A DNA stretch of 64,000 bases from Porphyromonas canoris (GCF_000769115.1 NZ_JQZV01000013.1:897027-961026); one strand, 5' to 3'; positions 17,251 through 26,559 are shown, numbered from the stretch's first letter. Translations and numbers: made by a program. The notes: generated by a model not told the origin, from the letters alone.

Positions 17251-19305
17251 ATGAGTGTGTTTCAACTGAATTCTAAATTTAAGCCAACAGGAGATCAGCC
17301 CGAAGCCATAAAGGCTTTGGTTGATGGTCTTAACAGTGGAAGATCCCGGTATCAGACACTATTGGGGGTAACAGGTTCAGGGAAAACATTTACCATCGCA
17401 AACGTCATAGAGAAGATAGGCAAACCCACGATTATCCTGAGCCACAATAAGACATTGGCAGCGCAGTTGTATGGTGAGTTCAAGTCTTTTTTCCCGGACA
17501 ATGCTGTTGAGTACTTTGTGTCGTACTATGATTATTATCAGCCGGAGTCCTATCTTCCGGCATCTGATCTTTACATAGAAAAAGACTTGGCTATAAATGC
17601 CGAATTGGATAAGTTGAGACTGAGAACTACAATGTCTCTCATGAGCGGACGACAGGATATTATCATCGTCTCCTCTGTGTCTTGCATCTATGGTATGGGA
17701 AATCCGAGTGCCTATATGGAGAAGCGTATAGAGATAAAACAAGGAAGCCGTATAGATAGAGAATCTCTTCTTAGATCATTGGTAGATGCCTATTATATCC
17801 ACAATAAAGCAGAGTTTTTACCCGGTAACTTTAGAGCAAAGGGAGATACCATAGATATTTTTCCGGCAGAAGAAAACTATGATGGTACCGCTTACAGAAT
17901 AGAGTTGTGGGGAGACGAGGTGGACAGAATCACTCGATTTAGACCTCTTACAGGTAAGGAGTTGGGGGTACTTCCTTCACTATCTCTTTATCCTGCCACT
18001 CTTTTTGTAACATCTTCGGAACTTCTTTCTCAAGCAATAAAGCAGATCCAAAAAGATCTGGAGATTCAGGTCAATCTCTTTGAGCGAGAAGGGAAGCTAT
18101 TGGAAGCCAAGCGTCTCAATGAGAGAGTATCGTATGACATCGAGATGATGAAAGAAGTAGGATACTGTTCCGGTATAGAGAACTATTCAAGATACTTTGA
18201 CGGGCGAGCGCCGGGAGAGAAACCCTACTGTTTGTTCGACTATTTCCCCTCTGATTTTCTACTTGTGATAGACGAAAGCCACGTAACCATACCTCAGGTC
18301 AAAGCCATGTACGGAGGGGATCGCGCGAGAAAAACAAACTTGGTGGAGTATGGTTTCAGACTGCCTGCCGCCATAGATAACAGACCGCTGAAGTTTGAAG
18401 AGTTTGAAGAGATCATCGGAGATACGATTTTTGTCTCGGCAACTCCGGCAGATTACGAGCTTGAAAAAAGCGGAGGCGTTGTCGTGGAGCAAGTGATCCG
18501 ACCCACCGGTCTTCCTGATCCTGTTATAGAAATACATCCGACGCTCAATCAGATAGACCATCTCATGGAAGAAGTGAGAAAAAGAGTGGAAGCGGACGAA
18601 CGTGTCCTCATAACAACGCTCACGAAGAAGATGGCAGAAGAGCTTTCCGAGTATCTCTCCCAAGCAGGTATAAAGTGTGAATATATACATAGCGATGTGG
18701 ATACGTTGAGAAGGGTTGAGATAATGGAAGGCTTGAGGTCGGGAGAGTTTGACGTCCTTGTCGGGGTTAATCTGTTAAGAGAGGGACTGGATCTTCCTGA
18801 GGTTTCTCTTGTGGCTATTTTGGATGCCGACAAAGAAGGCTTCCTGCGTTCTCATCGCTCTCTTACCCAGACGGCAGGGCGTGCGGCTCGCAACCTGAAT
18901 GGCAGGGTGATATTCTACGCCGATACTATTACTGCAAGTATGGCACTCACCATAGAGGAGACTCAGCGTCGTCGAAACAAACAACTCGAATACAACAAAA
19001 AGTATGGCATCACTCCCAAGCAGATTGTGAAGAACTCTGCCTCCATATTGGATCTCACGGGAGCGCCCACCGGGAAGAAAGCAGACTCAAAGGCGGCAAG
19101 CTACTCATTCAAAGCAACGGACACCGCAATGGTGGCAGAGCAAGCCGAGAGTGCGTATGTCTCGGCACAACAGCTGTCCGAAAAGATCAGCGCTGCCAAG
19201 AGTGCCATGGAGAAAGCAGCCAAAGCGTTGGATTTTATCTCTGCCGCTCAGTGGAGAGACGAGTATTTTCGTCTGTCCGCTCTGCAGGAGAATCAAAAAG
19301 GATAG
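17251..19305 (+). CDS. uvrB: excinuclease ABC subunit B
   Basis: Damage-verification helicase of nucleotide excision repair. 684 residues: Walker A GVTGSGKT at 39-46, the beta-hairpin segment with YYDYYQPESY, helicase motif II DESH near 338, motif VI QTAGRAARN near 548, and a C-terminal UVR motif (about 640-675) for contact with UvrC. Full length. Confidence 0.97.
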   Translation: MSVFQLNSKFKPTGDQPEAIKALVDGLNSGRSRYQTLLGVTGSGKTFTIANVIEKIGKPTIILSHNKTLAAQLYGEFKSFFPDNAVEYFVSYYDYYQPESYLPASDLYIEKDLAINAELDKLRLRTTMSLMSGRQDIIIVSSVSCIYGMGNPSAYMEKRIEIKQGSRIDRESLLRSLVDAYYIHNKAEFLPGNFRAKGDTIDIFPAEENYDGTAYRIELWGDEVDRITRFRPLTGKELGVLPSLSLYPATLFVTSSELLSQAIKQIQKDLEIQVNLFEREGKLLEAKRLNERVSYDIEMMKEVGYCSGIENYSRYFDGRAPGEKPYCLFDYFPSDFLLVIDESHVTIPQVKAMYGGDRARKTNLVEYGFRLPAAIDNRPLKFEEFEEIIGDTIFVSATPADYELEKSGGVVVEQVIRPTGLPDPVIEIHPTLNQIDHLMEEVRKRVEADERVLITTLTKKMAEELSEYLSQAGIKCEYIHSDVDTLRRVEIMEGLRSGEFDVLVGVNLLREGLDLPEVSLVAILDADKEGFLRSHRSLTQTAGRAARNLNGRVIFYADTITASMALTIEETQRRRNKQLEYNKKYGITPKQIVKNSASILDLTGAPTGKKADSKAASYSFKATDTAMVAEQAESAYVSAQQLSEKISAAKSAMEKAAKALDFISAAQWRDEYFRLSALQENQKG

Positions 19306-19368
19306 AGACCTGCATGGCAGCCTCTTTTCAATAATTACTTATATTAGTGCAACAACAAACAGACAGTT

Positions 19369-20565
19369 ATGGTTACAGATAACGACACACATATAGATAC
19401 GGAACAATCGCCACAGAAGAGATGTTGTCCCTGTCGTAAGAGAAAAAGGGGAGCGACGCCCATGATAAAGCTGAACTCTTACGACTATTTCTCTCATCTT
19501 CCGAAAGGGGCGAATGAGTACGAGTTTACCGAAGTCCAGTTCAAGAACACTCGCAAGGGATACTATACCAATCCGTTGGGATTGGAGCTGCATCAGGGCG
19601 ACATGGTTGCCGTGGAGTCTTCACCCGGTCATGATATAGGAATGGTAACACTGACGGGGAAGCTCGTGGCTTTGCAGATGAAAAAGATTCGCTATCGCCA
19701 TCCCGGTGGAGAGATTCGACAGATATATCGTTTGGCAAAGGAGTCGGACATGGAGAAGTATCATCAGACAAAAGCCCTGGAGCACAGCACCATGATTCGC
19801 TCCAGGGAGATTGCCAAAGATCTCGGACTCGATATGAAGATCGGAGATGTCGAATATCAGGCGGACGGGCTGAAAGCAATCTTTTACTACATATCCGATG
19901 ATCGTGTAGACTTTCGGACGCTGATAAAGAAGCTTGCCGAAGAGTTTCACATCCGCATAGAGATGAAGCAGATCGGGGCGAGACAGGAAGCCGGTCGCAT
20001 CGGAGGCATTGGTCCGTGCGGTCGGGAGCTTTGCTGTTCGCAGTGGATGCCGTCGTTCCTTTCGGTAGGCACCAATGCAGCCCGCATTCAAGACCTTTCG
20101 ATGAATCCTTTGAAGCTTGCGGGGCAGTGTGGCAAGCTGAAATGTTGTATCAACTTCGAGACCGATGTCTACGCCGAAGCACAGAAGAAGATGCCGTCGA
20201 GGGAAGTACGTCTGCGCACTCAGCTCGGTATGTACAAATACTTCAAAGCGGACATTTTGGCAAAAAACATCACATACGCCATTGACAACCGCAACGAGAG
20301 ACAGGAGGGACCGGCTTACGTAACCATCTCTGCGGACAGAGCATTCCGAGTGATCCGCATGAACAAAGAGGGTGAGATACCGTTCTCTCCGGAGCACGAC
20401 GCCAAGAAAGGCAAAGAAGAGAAGCCCTCCAAAGACATTCTCAACGAGAGCATTTCCCGGTTCGATTCGGGAGAAGGCGGCACGGGAGAGAAGAAGAGAC
20501 GCAGCAGATCCAAGTCCTCCCCACGCAGGCGCAAGGAAGCGAAAGCGGACAGAGTGGCAGACTGA
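19369..20565 (+). CDS. RicT/PSP1-domain protein
   Basis: 398 residues. Homologous to the PSP1 C-terminal-domain protein RicT (YaaT), part of an Fe-S-containing complex that affects RNA maturation in Bacillus. The Bacteroidetes role is not established. Cysteine pairs GPCGRELCC (216-223) and GQCGKLKCC (252-260) can hold a cluster. A Cys-rich N terminus (CCPC at 19-22) and a basic, low-complexity tail from about residue 345 flank the domain. ATG at 19462 is an alternative start. gldH follows after 34 bp. Confidence 0.88.
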   Translation: MVTDNDTHIDTEQSPQKRCCPCRKRKRGATPMIKLNSYDYFSHLPKGANEYEFTEVQFKNTRKGYYTNPLGLELHQGDMVAVESSPGHDIGMVTLTGKLVALQMKKIRYRHPGGEIRQIYRLAKESDMEKYHQTKALEHSTMIRSREIAKDLGLDMKIGDVEYQADGLKAIFYYISDDRVDFRTLIKKLAEEFHIRIEMKQIGARQEAGRIGGIGPCGRELCCSQWMPSFLSVGTNAARIQDLSMNPLKLAGQCGKLKCCINFETDVYAEAQKKMPSREVRLRTQLGMYKYFKADILAKNITYAIDNRNERQEGPAYVTISADRAFRVIRMNKEGEIPFSPEHDAKKGKEEKPSKDILNESISRFDSGEGGTGEKKRRSRSKSSPRRRKEAKADRVAD

Positions 20566-20599
20566 TCCTCACCCCCTCTCTCACACCCCCGGCGGAGAC

Positions 20600-21085
20600 A
20601 TGAAAAGAACATTCTGCATCCTTTTCTTACTGCTTCTGGCAGCATCATCGGTACTTGTTTCATGCCGGAGCGGGTACCACTACGCGCTCTTCCACGAGGT
20701 CCCCGAAGAGGGATGGCGTTCCAAGAAAGAGCTCTTCTACTCGTTCGACATCGAAGACACCACGCAGCTGTACGACATCCATATTGACATCAGATACACC
20801 GAAAGATACCCGTACAACAACCTCGTGCTGGGCATCATTTCCGAGACCAACACTCGTCGGTATCAGACCGAGACCGTGGAGGTCCGCTTTCGGGAAGCAG
20901 ACACCCGGATCTCCAAAGGCGGTTATCACTTCCACCTCACGAGCACGCCTGTTTATCTGAAGAAATCTTTCGCCACACCGGGCGTTCACACCATTTCGCT
21001 CCAGCACCTGATGGCCGACACTCTCCTTGTCGGGCTCGAAGAGATCGGTCTGCGAATCGTAAAGAGCGACACCTCCGGCACCTGA
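20600..21085 (+). CDS. gldH: GldH-family lipoprotein
   Basis: 161 residues. Lipoprotein signal with Cys22 (LVSCRSG), then a beta-sandwich-like region with F-x-I-x-D, LY-x-I-x-I-x-IRYT and YPYNNL as in GldH. In Flavobacterium GldH is needed for gliding; in non-gliding Bacteroidales it is retained with an unclear role. The start ATG at 20600 follows GGCGGAG and places the signal at the N terminus. A terminator follows. Confidence 0.85.
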   Translation: MKRTFCILFLLLLAASSVLVSCRSGYHYALFHEVPEEGWRSKKELFYSFDIEDTTQLYDIHIDIRYTERYPYNNLVLGIISETNTRRYQTETVEVRFREADTRISKGGYHFHLTSTPVYLKKSFATPGVHTISLQHLMADTLLVGLEEIGLRIVKSDTSGT

Positions 21086-21148
21086 CCCCGACCGCCCTCT
21101 CTCCTGAACAGCTCTCCGCTCATCGCAGCTGCCAAGCAGCACTACACG

Positions 21149-21190
21149 AAAAGCACCGAAGGTTTTATCCGAAACCTTTGGTGCTTTTTC
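21149..21190 (+). terminator. intrinsic terminator after gldH
   Basis: AAAGCACCGAAGGTTT pairs with AAACCTTTGGTGCTTT across a 6-nt loop, ending in TTTTT. One arm is very like the unit of the 33-kb tandem array. Confidence 0.92.
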
Positions 21191-21262
21191 ATTGAACTTC
21201 CGCCGCATCGTTCGGCAAGAAGGGGACGATTGCCCGGAAAGTTGATGGAGGGTGGAAAAATA

Positions 21263-21982
21263 TTTTCGCAGGTAAGGAAAAAAAGTTTCATGGGCAAGGA
21301 AAAAAAGTTTCATGGGCAAGGAAAAAAAGTTTCATGGGCAAGAAAAAAAAGTTTCATGGGCAAGGAAAAAAAGTTTCATGGGCAAGGAAAAAAAGTTTCA
21401 TGGGTAAGGAAAAAAAGTTTCATGGGTAAGGAAAAAAAGTTTCATGGGCAAGGAAAAAAAGTTTCATGGGCAAGGAAAAAAAGTTTCATAGGCAAGGAAA
21501 AAAATTTTCATGAGCAAGAAAAAAATTTTCATGAGCAAGAAAAAAATTTTTCGTAGGTAAGGAAAAAAACTTTCATAGGCATAGAAAAAAAGTTTCATGG
21601 GCAAGGAAAAAAAGTTTCATGGGTAAGGAAAAAAAGTTTCATGGGCAAGAAAAAAAAGTTTCTTGAGCAAGGAAAAAAATTTTCATGGGCAAGGAAAAAA
21701 AGTTTCATGGGCAAGAAAAAAATTTTCATGGGCAAGAAAAAAAGTTTCATGGGCAAGGAAAAAAAGTTTCATGGGTAAGGAAAAAAAGTTTCATGGGTAA
21801 GGAAAAAAAGTTTCATGGTCAAGGAAAAAAAGTTTCATGGGTAAGGAAAAAAAGTTTCATGGGTAAGGAAAAAAAGTTGCTTGGCCAAAGAAAAAAAATT
21901 GTGTGGCCAAGAAAAAATATTTTTGTGGCCAAGAAAAAAAATTTTTGTGGCCAAGAAAAAAAATTTTCTTGGCCAAGAAATT
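21263..21982. repeat. 22-bp A-tract tandem array, about 33 units
   Basis: The unit core GTTTCATGGGCAAGG is followed by A7 and recurs every 22 bp (for example cores at 21285 and 21307). Variants carry GGTAAGG or TTTTCATGAGC, and the last five or six units change to TGGCCAAG with A8/T4-6 tracts. The array ends about 55 bp before the HU-like gene. Frames through it give KKVSWARKKSF-like repeats and are not regarded as genes. Confidence 0.95.
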
Positions 21983-22036
21983 TTTACTAAATTCGCAAGT
22001 AATATAATTTATTGTTTAACAACTAATTACGTTATC

Positions 22037-22525
22037 ATGATAAAAGTAAAAGCAGTCGAGCGAAAAGTCGGCTTCAACAAGGAAGGAAAAACCCTTTGGT
22101 ACCCTGCCATTCACCTGCACTCGAACGTAGATTTCGAGGAGTTTATCGAACTCGTTTCTGACGAAACCACCATCTCATCCGCAGACATCAAGGCGGTGTT
22201 CGACCGCGCTTCTAAGGTCCTCATCCGCCTGCTCAAGGACGGAAAAAGCGTGGATTGCGGCGATATGGGAACATTCCGCCCCAGCATCACGGTAAGAACA
22301 GGTGCGGGGGTCGAAACCGCCGATAAGGTGGATGCCACTCTCGTGGGCAAGGCAAAAGTGATCTATACGCCCCGCATCAAGGTCAGAACCGCACTGAAAG
22401 ATGTGCGCATCGAGCGTGCCGAGTCCGCTCTGGACGTTGCTTACAAGTCTTCCGGCAAGAAGCCGGGCGGCAGCGAGGGCGGCGGCTCTTCTTCCGGCGG
22501 TAGTGGAGGAGAAGGCGGCTTCTGA
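22037..22525 (+). CDS. HU-like DNA-binding protein with glycine-rich tail
   Basis: 162 residues of the Bacteroidetes HU/histone-like group: beta-rich start, helices in the 35-70 region, CGDMGTFRPSI at 74-84 matching the HU strand before the DNA-binding arm, then TPRIKVRTAL. A Gly/Ser tail (about 143-162) follows. The ATG at 22037 is preferred because an upstream in-frame extension would be translated from the tandem array. Likely a nucleoid-associated protein; specificity unknown. Confidence 0.88.
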   Translation: MIKVKAVERKVGFNKEGKTLWYPAIHLHSNVDFEEFIELVSDETTISSADIKAVFDRASKVLIRLLKDGKSVDCGDMGTFRPSITVRTGAGVETADKVDATLVGKAKVIYTPRIKVRTALKDVRIERAESALDVAYKSSGKKPGGSEGGGSSSGGSGGEGGF

Positions 22526-22580
22526 TCCGGACGGATACCGGCACATCGCGAAACAACCCGAAGCAGCCGGGTAAAAAAAT

Positions 22581-22623
22581 CTCTCCCTCATCAGACCCGG
22601 TCTGATGGGGGAGAGTCTTTTTT
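22581..22623 (+). terminator. bidirectional terminator between HU-like gene and the radical SAM gene
   Basis: CTCTCCCTCATCAGAC pairs with TCTGATGGGGGAGAG. A T-run follows on the plus strand (22617-22623) and an A-run precedes (22573-22579), so it can stop both converging transcripts. Confidence 0.92.
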
Positions 22624-22649
22624 GTTCCGAACCGAAGCGCAAAGCCCCC

Positions 22650-23873
22650 TCACGGCTGCTCTTCTTCTCCAAGCCGGTGCATGATGAGAGAGGGAGGCAG
22701 GCGGCGGCGAAGCAGCTCTTTCATCCGGTCCATGTAAGGTGCGGCGTGGTGGAAGAATGCACGGTAGCCGGAGCAGAGATAGTTGAGCCCCGGCTCTCCG
22801 TCCGCCGTGAAAGCGAAACGATTCTTGGGGCACTCGCCGTTGCAGGCGAAGAGATACGTGCACGACAGACACTGCTCCGGCAGCGAAGCACGCTTGCTCT
22901 CGCCAAAGGCTCGCTGCCGCTGCCCGTAAACCATCTCGACCAAAGGCGTGGTGCGGATGTTGCCAAGCAGGTAGTGAGGGAAGACAAAGTGGTCGCACGA
23001 GTAGACGTCGCCGTTCTGTTCGAGTGCCAAGGCGTTGCCGCATCTCTCGGCAAAGATGCAGACCCCCGGCGAGACACCGACCCAGTTGGCCAGCGTGGCA
23101 TCGAAAATCTGAACGAAAATCTCTCCCACATCGTTCCGCACCCATTCGTCGAATATCGCTATCAGAAAACGACCCCACTGCGCAGGCGAAACCGAATAGG
23201 GTGCCACCTTGACATGGTCGAACGTCTCGGAGGGAGGGGAGAGCGCCTCGTCCGAATAGTAGATGCGCTCCACGGCAGGAGAAAACTGAATGTACCGGCA
23301 ACCCAACGACTTGAAGAAGCGGTAAAACTCCAACGGGCGGTCGGCATTGAAGTCGTTCACAACGGCAAGAACATTGAACGCCACATCGAACCGCTTCAGA
23401 AGCTCTATGCCCCGAACCACGTCCGAGTGCGTGCCTATCCCCCTGGCATCCTTCCTGTATTTGTCGTGCTGCTCCGAGGTGCCGTCGATGGAGATACCTA
23501 TCAGGAAGTCGTTCTCCTTGAAGAAGCGACACCACTCCTCCGTGAGCAGAGTGCCGTTCGTCTGCAAAGAGTTGTCTATGTTTTTTCCTTTGCCGTACTT
23601 CTTTTGCAGCGCGAGTGCCTTCTTATAAAAGGAGATAGGACGGAGCAGCGTCTCTCCGCCGTGCCAGGTGAAAAGAACGTCGGGCGAAGTCTGAGAGCCG
23701 ATGTACTCCTTCACGAAAAGCTCCAGCATCTCGTCGCTCATCGTCTTGCGCGGCTCGCCGGCATACAGACGCGACTTCTCCAGATAGTAGCAGTACTCGC
23801 ACCGCAGGTTGCACGCGGCACCCACGGGTTTTACGGAGATATAATAGGGATGCGAAAAGGGGGTGAAAGACAT
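22650..23873 (-). CDS. anaerobic sulfatase-maturase-type radical SAM/SPASM protein
   Basis: 407 residues. Radical SAM motif C21-x3-C25-x2-C28 (CNLRCEYCYY) and a C-terminal SPASM region with C-x-x-C-x(5)-C-x3-C (LSCTYLFACNGECPKNRF). This pattern is that of anSME enzymes, which convert an active-site Cys or Ser of sulfatases to formylglycine. No sulfatase is in the window. ATG at 23873 lies 7 bp after the rfbC stop; a GTG 27 nt upstream is less likely. Very GC-rich coding sequence (39 of 60 bases at 22741-22800), giving a long false frame on the other strand. Confidence 0.87.
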   Translation of the reverse strand: MSFTPFSHPYYISVKPVGAACNLRCEYCYYLEKSRLYAGEPRKTMSDEMLELFVKEYIGSQTSPDVLFTWHGGETLLRPISFYKKALALQKKYGKGKNIDNSLQTNGTLLTEEWCRFFKENDFLIGISIDGTSEQHDKYRKDARGIGTHSDVVRGIELLKRFDVAFNVLAVVNDFNADRPLEFYRFFKSLGCRYIQFSPAVERIYYSDEALSPPSETFDHVKVAPYSVSPAQWGRFLIAIFDEWVRNDVGEIFVQIFDATLANWVGVSPGVCIFAERCGNALALEQNGDVYSCDHFVFPHYLLGNIRTTPLVEMVYGQRQRAFGESKRASLPEQCLSCTYLFACNGECPKNRFAFTADGEPGLNYLCSGYRAFFHHAAPYMDRMKELLRRRLPPSLIMHRLGEEEQP

Positions 23874-23880
23874 AAGCTGC

Positions 23881-24435
23881 TCAGTCCGGCAGGAAAACAC
23901 CCTGCAAATCTTTTTCGGAAATGATGAGCCGCGACGAATCTATGTGGCGTGCAAGATCAAGCCCTATCTTCGGATCGTCGAACCTGAAACTCTTCTCGCT
24001 TTGAGGCGCATAGTATCTGTCCACTTTGTACGACACGATGTTGTGCTCGCCCAATGCCAGAAAACCATGTGCGTACCTGCGAGGGATGTAGAGCTGCCTG
24101 CCGTTCTCCGAAGATAGCTCTACCTCTATAAACTTGCAGTAGGTCGGAGAGCCGGGATCTATGTCCACGACAAAGTCTATGATCTTGCCCTGAACGACAC
24201 GCACGAGCTTGCTCTGTGCCGCATCTCCCTGCTGAGAATGCAAACCGCGAAACACGCCGCGGTGAGAATAAGATTCGTTGTCCTGAACAAACGGGTCGTG
24301 AGGAAACATCTCCTGCCAGAAAGCTCTGTTGTAGCTCTCCGAGAAGTATCCTCTAACGTCCGGGTATCGCTTCGTCTGTATGATGTACACTCCGGGTAGG
24401 GAGGTCGGTATGGTTGTCGTGTTCATAGGGGTCAT
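23881..24435 (-). CDS. rfbC: dTDP-4-dehydrorhamnose 3,5-epimerase
   Basis: Third step of dTDP-L-rhamnose synthesis for surface polysaccharide. 184 residues, cupin fold. GVFRGLHSQ places the catalytic base at H66; IPRRYAHGFLAL and the Tyr in DRYYAP match the family. The other rml genes are absent nearby. Its start overlaps the tdk stop (ATGA). Confidence 0.94.
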   Translation of the reverse strand: MTPMNTTTIPTSLPGVYIIQTKRYPDVRGYFSESYNRAFWQEMFPHDPFVQDNESYSHRGVFRGLHSQQGDAAQSKLVRVVQGKIIDFVVDIDPGSPTYCKFIEVELSSENGRQLYIPRRYAHGFLALGEHNIVSYKVDRYYAPQSEKSFRFDDPKIGLDLARHIDSSRLIISEKDLQGVFLPD

Positions 24436-25025
24436 TTTTTATTCATCTTCAAGTAGCAAGAGCGACACAGAGGCATATACTCTCCGGTCTCTCCCAATAA
24501 AACCACCTGCGTGTCCGCAACAAGACGATGAGAATACTGTGCCGGCCTGCCACATCCCAGACAGACGGCGTGAACTTTGGAGATGCTGTCTGCCACGGCA
24601 CAGAGATCGGGCATGGGACCGAATGGCTCCCTTTTGAAGTCCATATCCAGACCGGAGACAATCACTCTCACCCCTTCGTCCGCCAGCTTCACGCAGGCAT
24701 CCGTGATCCCTTTGTCGAAAAACTGCACTTCGTCTATGCCGACAACATCGGCATCGCACCCCAAAAGATAGACATTCATGGAGTGAGAAACCTCCGTGCA
24801 GGGAATGCTCTCATGGGAGTGGCTTACAATATCCGTCTGAGAGTAGCGCGTGTCTATGCTGGGCTTGAAAAGCTCGACTTTCAACTGCGCAATGGTGGCC
24901 CTCCTGACCCTTCGTATCAACTCTTCCGTCTTGCCCGAAAACATAGAGCCGCAAATCACTTCTATGCTTCCGTGCCTTCTTATCTTTTTTCTTCTTATAT
25001 CCGAGTCTTCTTCAAACTGATACAT
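24432..25025 (-). CDS. tdk: thymidine kinase
   Basis: Phosphorylates thymidine in salvage. 197 residues: P-loop GSMFSGKTE near 26-34, DEVQFF near 98, and a zinc-binding C-terminal region with C-x2-C (CLGC) and C-x2-C (CRSC). Normal length for type II TK. Gap of 30 bp to the upstream DUF721 gene. Confidence 0.95.
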   Translation of the reverse strand: MYQFEEDSDIRRKKIRRHGSIEVICGSMFSGKTEELIRRVRRATIAQLKVELFKPSIDTRYSQTDIVSHSHESIPCTEVSHSMNVYLLGCDADVVGIDEVQFFDKGITDACVKLADEGVRVIVSGLDMDFKREPFGPMPDLCAVADSISKVHAVCLGCGRPAQYSHRLVADTQVVLLGETGEYMPLCRSCYLKMNKK

Positions 25026-25055
25026 ATATATAATCTTCCTTGATTTAAGAGAGCT

Positions 25056-25361
25056 CTACACTCGTTTTAGTTCTATCTTTTTTATGCCATGCTCCCTCAT
25101 GGTTTCATCAAACAACTCCCGAAGGGACTCTTTGGAAAGATTGAGCCGGTGCCAGGCAACGCTACTCTTGCAGATGATAAGGATGGTATCGTCTCCCTCT
25201 AAAGAGATTTCTACCGACTCGGTCAGTCCTTGAGAAAGAGGGGACAAGAGCCACGCTTCGTAGACATCGCTGTAACGTTTGACGGCAGACAGGAGCGAAA
25301 CTTCTTCGGTGGCGTCCTGCAATACTTTGTCTATTTTATCACTTGTGTACCTGCGCTTCAT
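25056..25361 (-). CDS. DUF721 (DciA-like) protein
   Basis: 101 residues, with the DUF721 pattern of an alpha-helical start and a KH-like stretch (LIICKSSVAWHRLNLSKESL). The fold is related to DciA, the helicase-loading factor of many bacteria, and the location directly after recF (6 bp) is common in Bacteroidetes. The DnaB-loading role is inferred from the family. Confidence 0.85.
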   Translation of the reverse strand: MKRRYTSDKIDKVLQDATEEVSLLSAVKRYSDVYEAWLLSPLSQGLTESVEISLEGDDTILIICKSSVAWHRLNLSKESLRELFDETMREHGIKKIELKRV

Positions 25362-25367
25362 CGTCTC

Positions 25368-26483
25368 TCAAGCATTTGATGCAATCAGAGAAAAGGTTCC
25401 CTTCTCAACCGAAAACAGATGATAGGAAGTCTCTTTCTTCTCTTTCAGTATCTTGTCCAAATAGGTTCTGTTCGTATCCGTCATGAAGATCTGACCAAAC
25501 GTGTCCCCGGCTACCATGTGAATGATCTTATTCACTCTTTCCGCATCGAGTTTGTCAAAAAGATCATCCAAGAGAAGAAGAGGCTTAAGCCCTGTTGCCT
25601 CCTTTAGAATATCGTACTGAGCAAGTTTTAGTGCAATAAGAAAAGTCTTGTTTTGCCCTTGCGACCCGATTTTTCTTATCAGCTCTCCGTCTATGTACAT
25701 CCCGATGTCATCTTTGTGAATGCCTTGAGAGGTGTAGCCGAGTACAAAGTCTTTCTGTCTGTTATCGCGAAGAGTAGCTCGGATTCCTTCTACGCTGTAA
25801 TCCTCAATAGATGGCAGGTAGGAGAGCGAGACGTTGTCCTTGCTACCCGATATTTCGTTATAGAAAGAGCTGAAATGAGAAGCGATTCTCTCTATCCAGT
25901 CTGTCCGGTCTTTTTGTATAAGTGCAGACTCTTGGGCGAGCTGCTCTTCGAGTATATCTAATATTTCTACGTTGGGAGAAGCACTCTTTAGGATGCTGTT
26001 CCTTTGTTCTAACAGTCTCTTATGAGCGATGAGAGCTTCAAGATACTTAGGCTTTTCCTGAGAAATAAGAGTATCTAAATATTTTCTTCGCTCTTCACTT
26101 CCTCCATGTACCAAATCAAAATCTTTCGGAGAAATCATCACGACAGGAAGCTTTCCGATGTGCTCGCTCAATCGGGTATAAGCCTTTTTATTCCTTTTGA
26201 ATACTTTCTGATGCCCCGGACGGATACTGCATACTATATGCTCTTCATTTTTATTCCTTAGATAATGTGCATCGAGAAGACAGAAAGACTCATTATGACA
26301 AATAACCATGTGATCCGGAAGATAAAAATGCCCTCTAAGAAAAGAGAGATAGTATATGGCATCCAGCAAATTCGTTTTCCCCATACCATTGAGTCCGATC
26401 AAGCAGTTTATTTTGGGAGAGAAGGTCAAATGAGCCTGCTTAATGTTTTTATAGTTGCTTATGTCTATTTCTTTTAACTGCAT
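25368..26483 (-). CDS. recF: DNA replication and repair protein RecF
   Basis: Promotes RecA loading at gaps. 371 residues with Walker A GLNGMGKT (30-37), the ABC-type signature GSQGQNKTF and Walker B LLLLDDLFDKLD near 308-319. First gene of a five-gene minus-strand operon (recF, DUF721, tdk, rfbC, radical SAM). TATCTTTG on the minus strand at 26538-26531 is a plausible -7 box. Confidence 0.96.
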   Translation of the reverse strand: MQLKEIDISNYKNIKQAHLTFSPKINCLIGLNGMGKTNLLDAIYYLSFLRGHFYLPDHMVICHNESFCLLDAHYLRNKNEEHIVCSIRPGHQKVFKRNKKAYTRLSEHIGKLPVVMISPKDFDLVHGGSEERRKYLDTLISQEKPKYLEALIAHKRLLEQRNSILKSASPNVEILDILEEQLAQESALIQKDRTDWIERIASHFSSFYNEISGSKDNVSLSYLPSIEDYSVEGIRATLRDNRQKDFVLGYTSQGIHKDDIGMYIDGELIRKIGSQGQNKTFLIALKLAQYDILKEATGLKPLLLLDDLFDKLDAERVNKIIHMVAGDTFGQIFMTDTNRTYLDKILKEKKETSYHLFSVEKGTFSLIASNA

Positions 26484-26559
26484 AGCTGTCGCAGATATTC
26501 TTTCTTCTTATTAGAAATTTTGCACACCAACAAAGATAGCAATAATACATCTTTTGAAA

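Noticed and set aside
21263-21982. CRISPR array
   Set aside because: 22-bp period without unique spacers, and no cas genes in the window.
21230-21990. Two plus-strand frames with repeated KKVSWARKKSF-like residues
   Set aside because: Translation of the A-tract array; no start signal, and array-wide frame openness follows from the repeat.
22605-23924. 439-codon plus-strand frame opposite the radical SAM gene
   Set aside because: The opposite strand has an intact radical SAM/SPASM protein; the frame is open because of high GC and codon bias.
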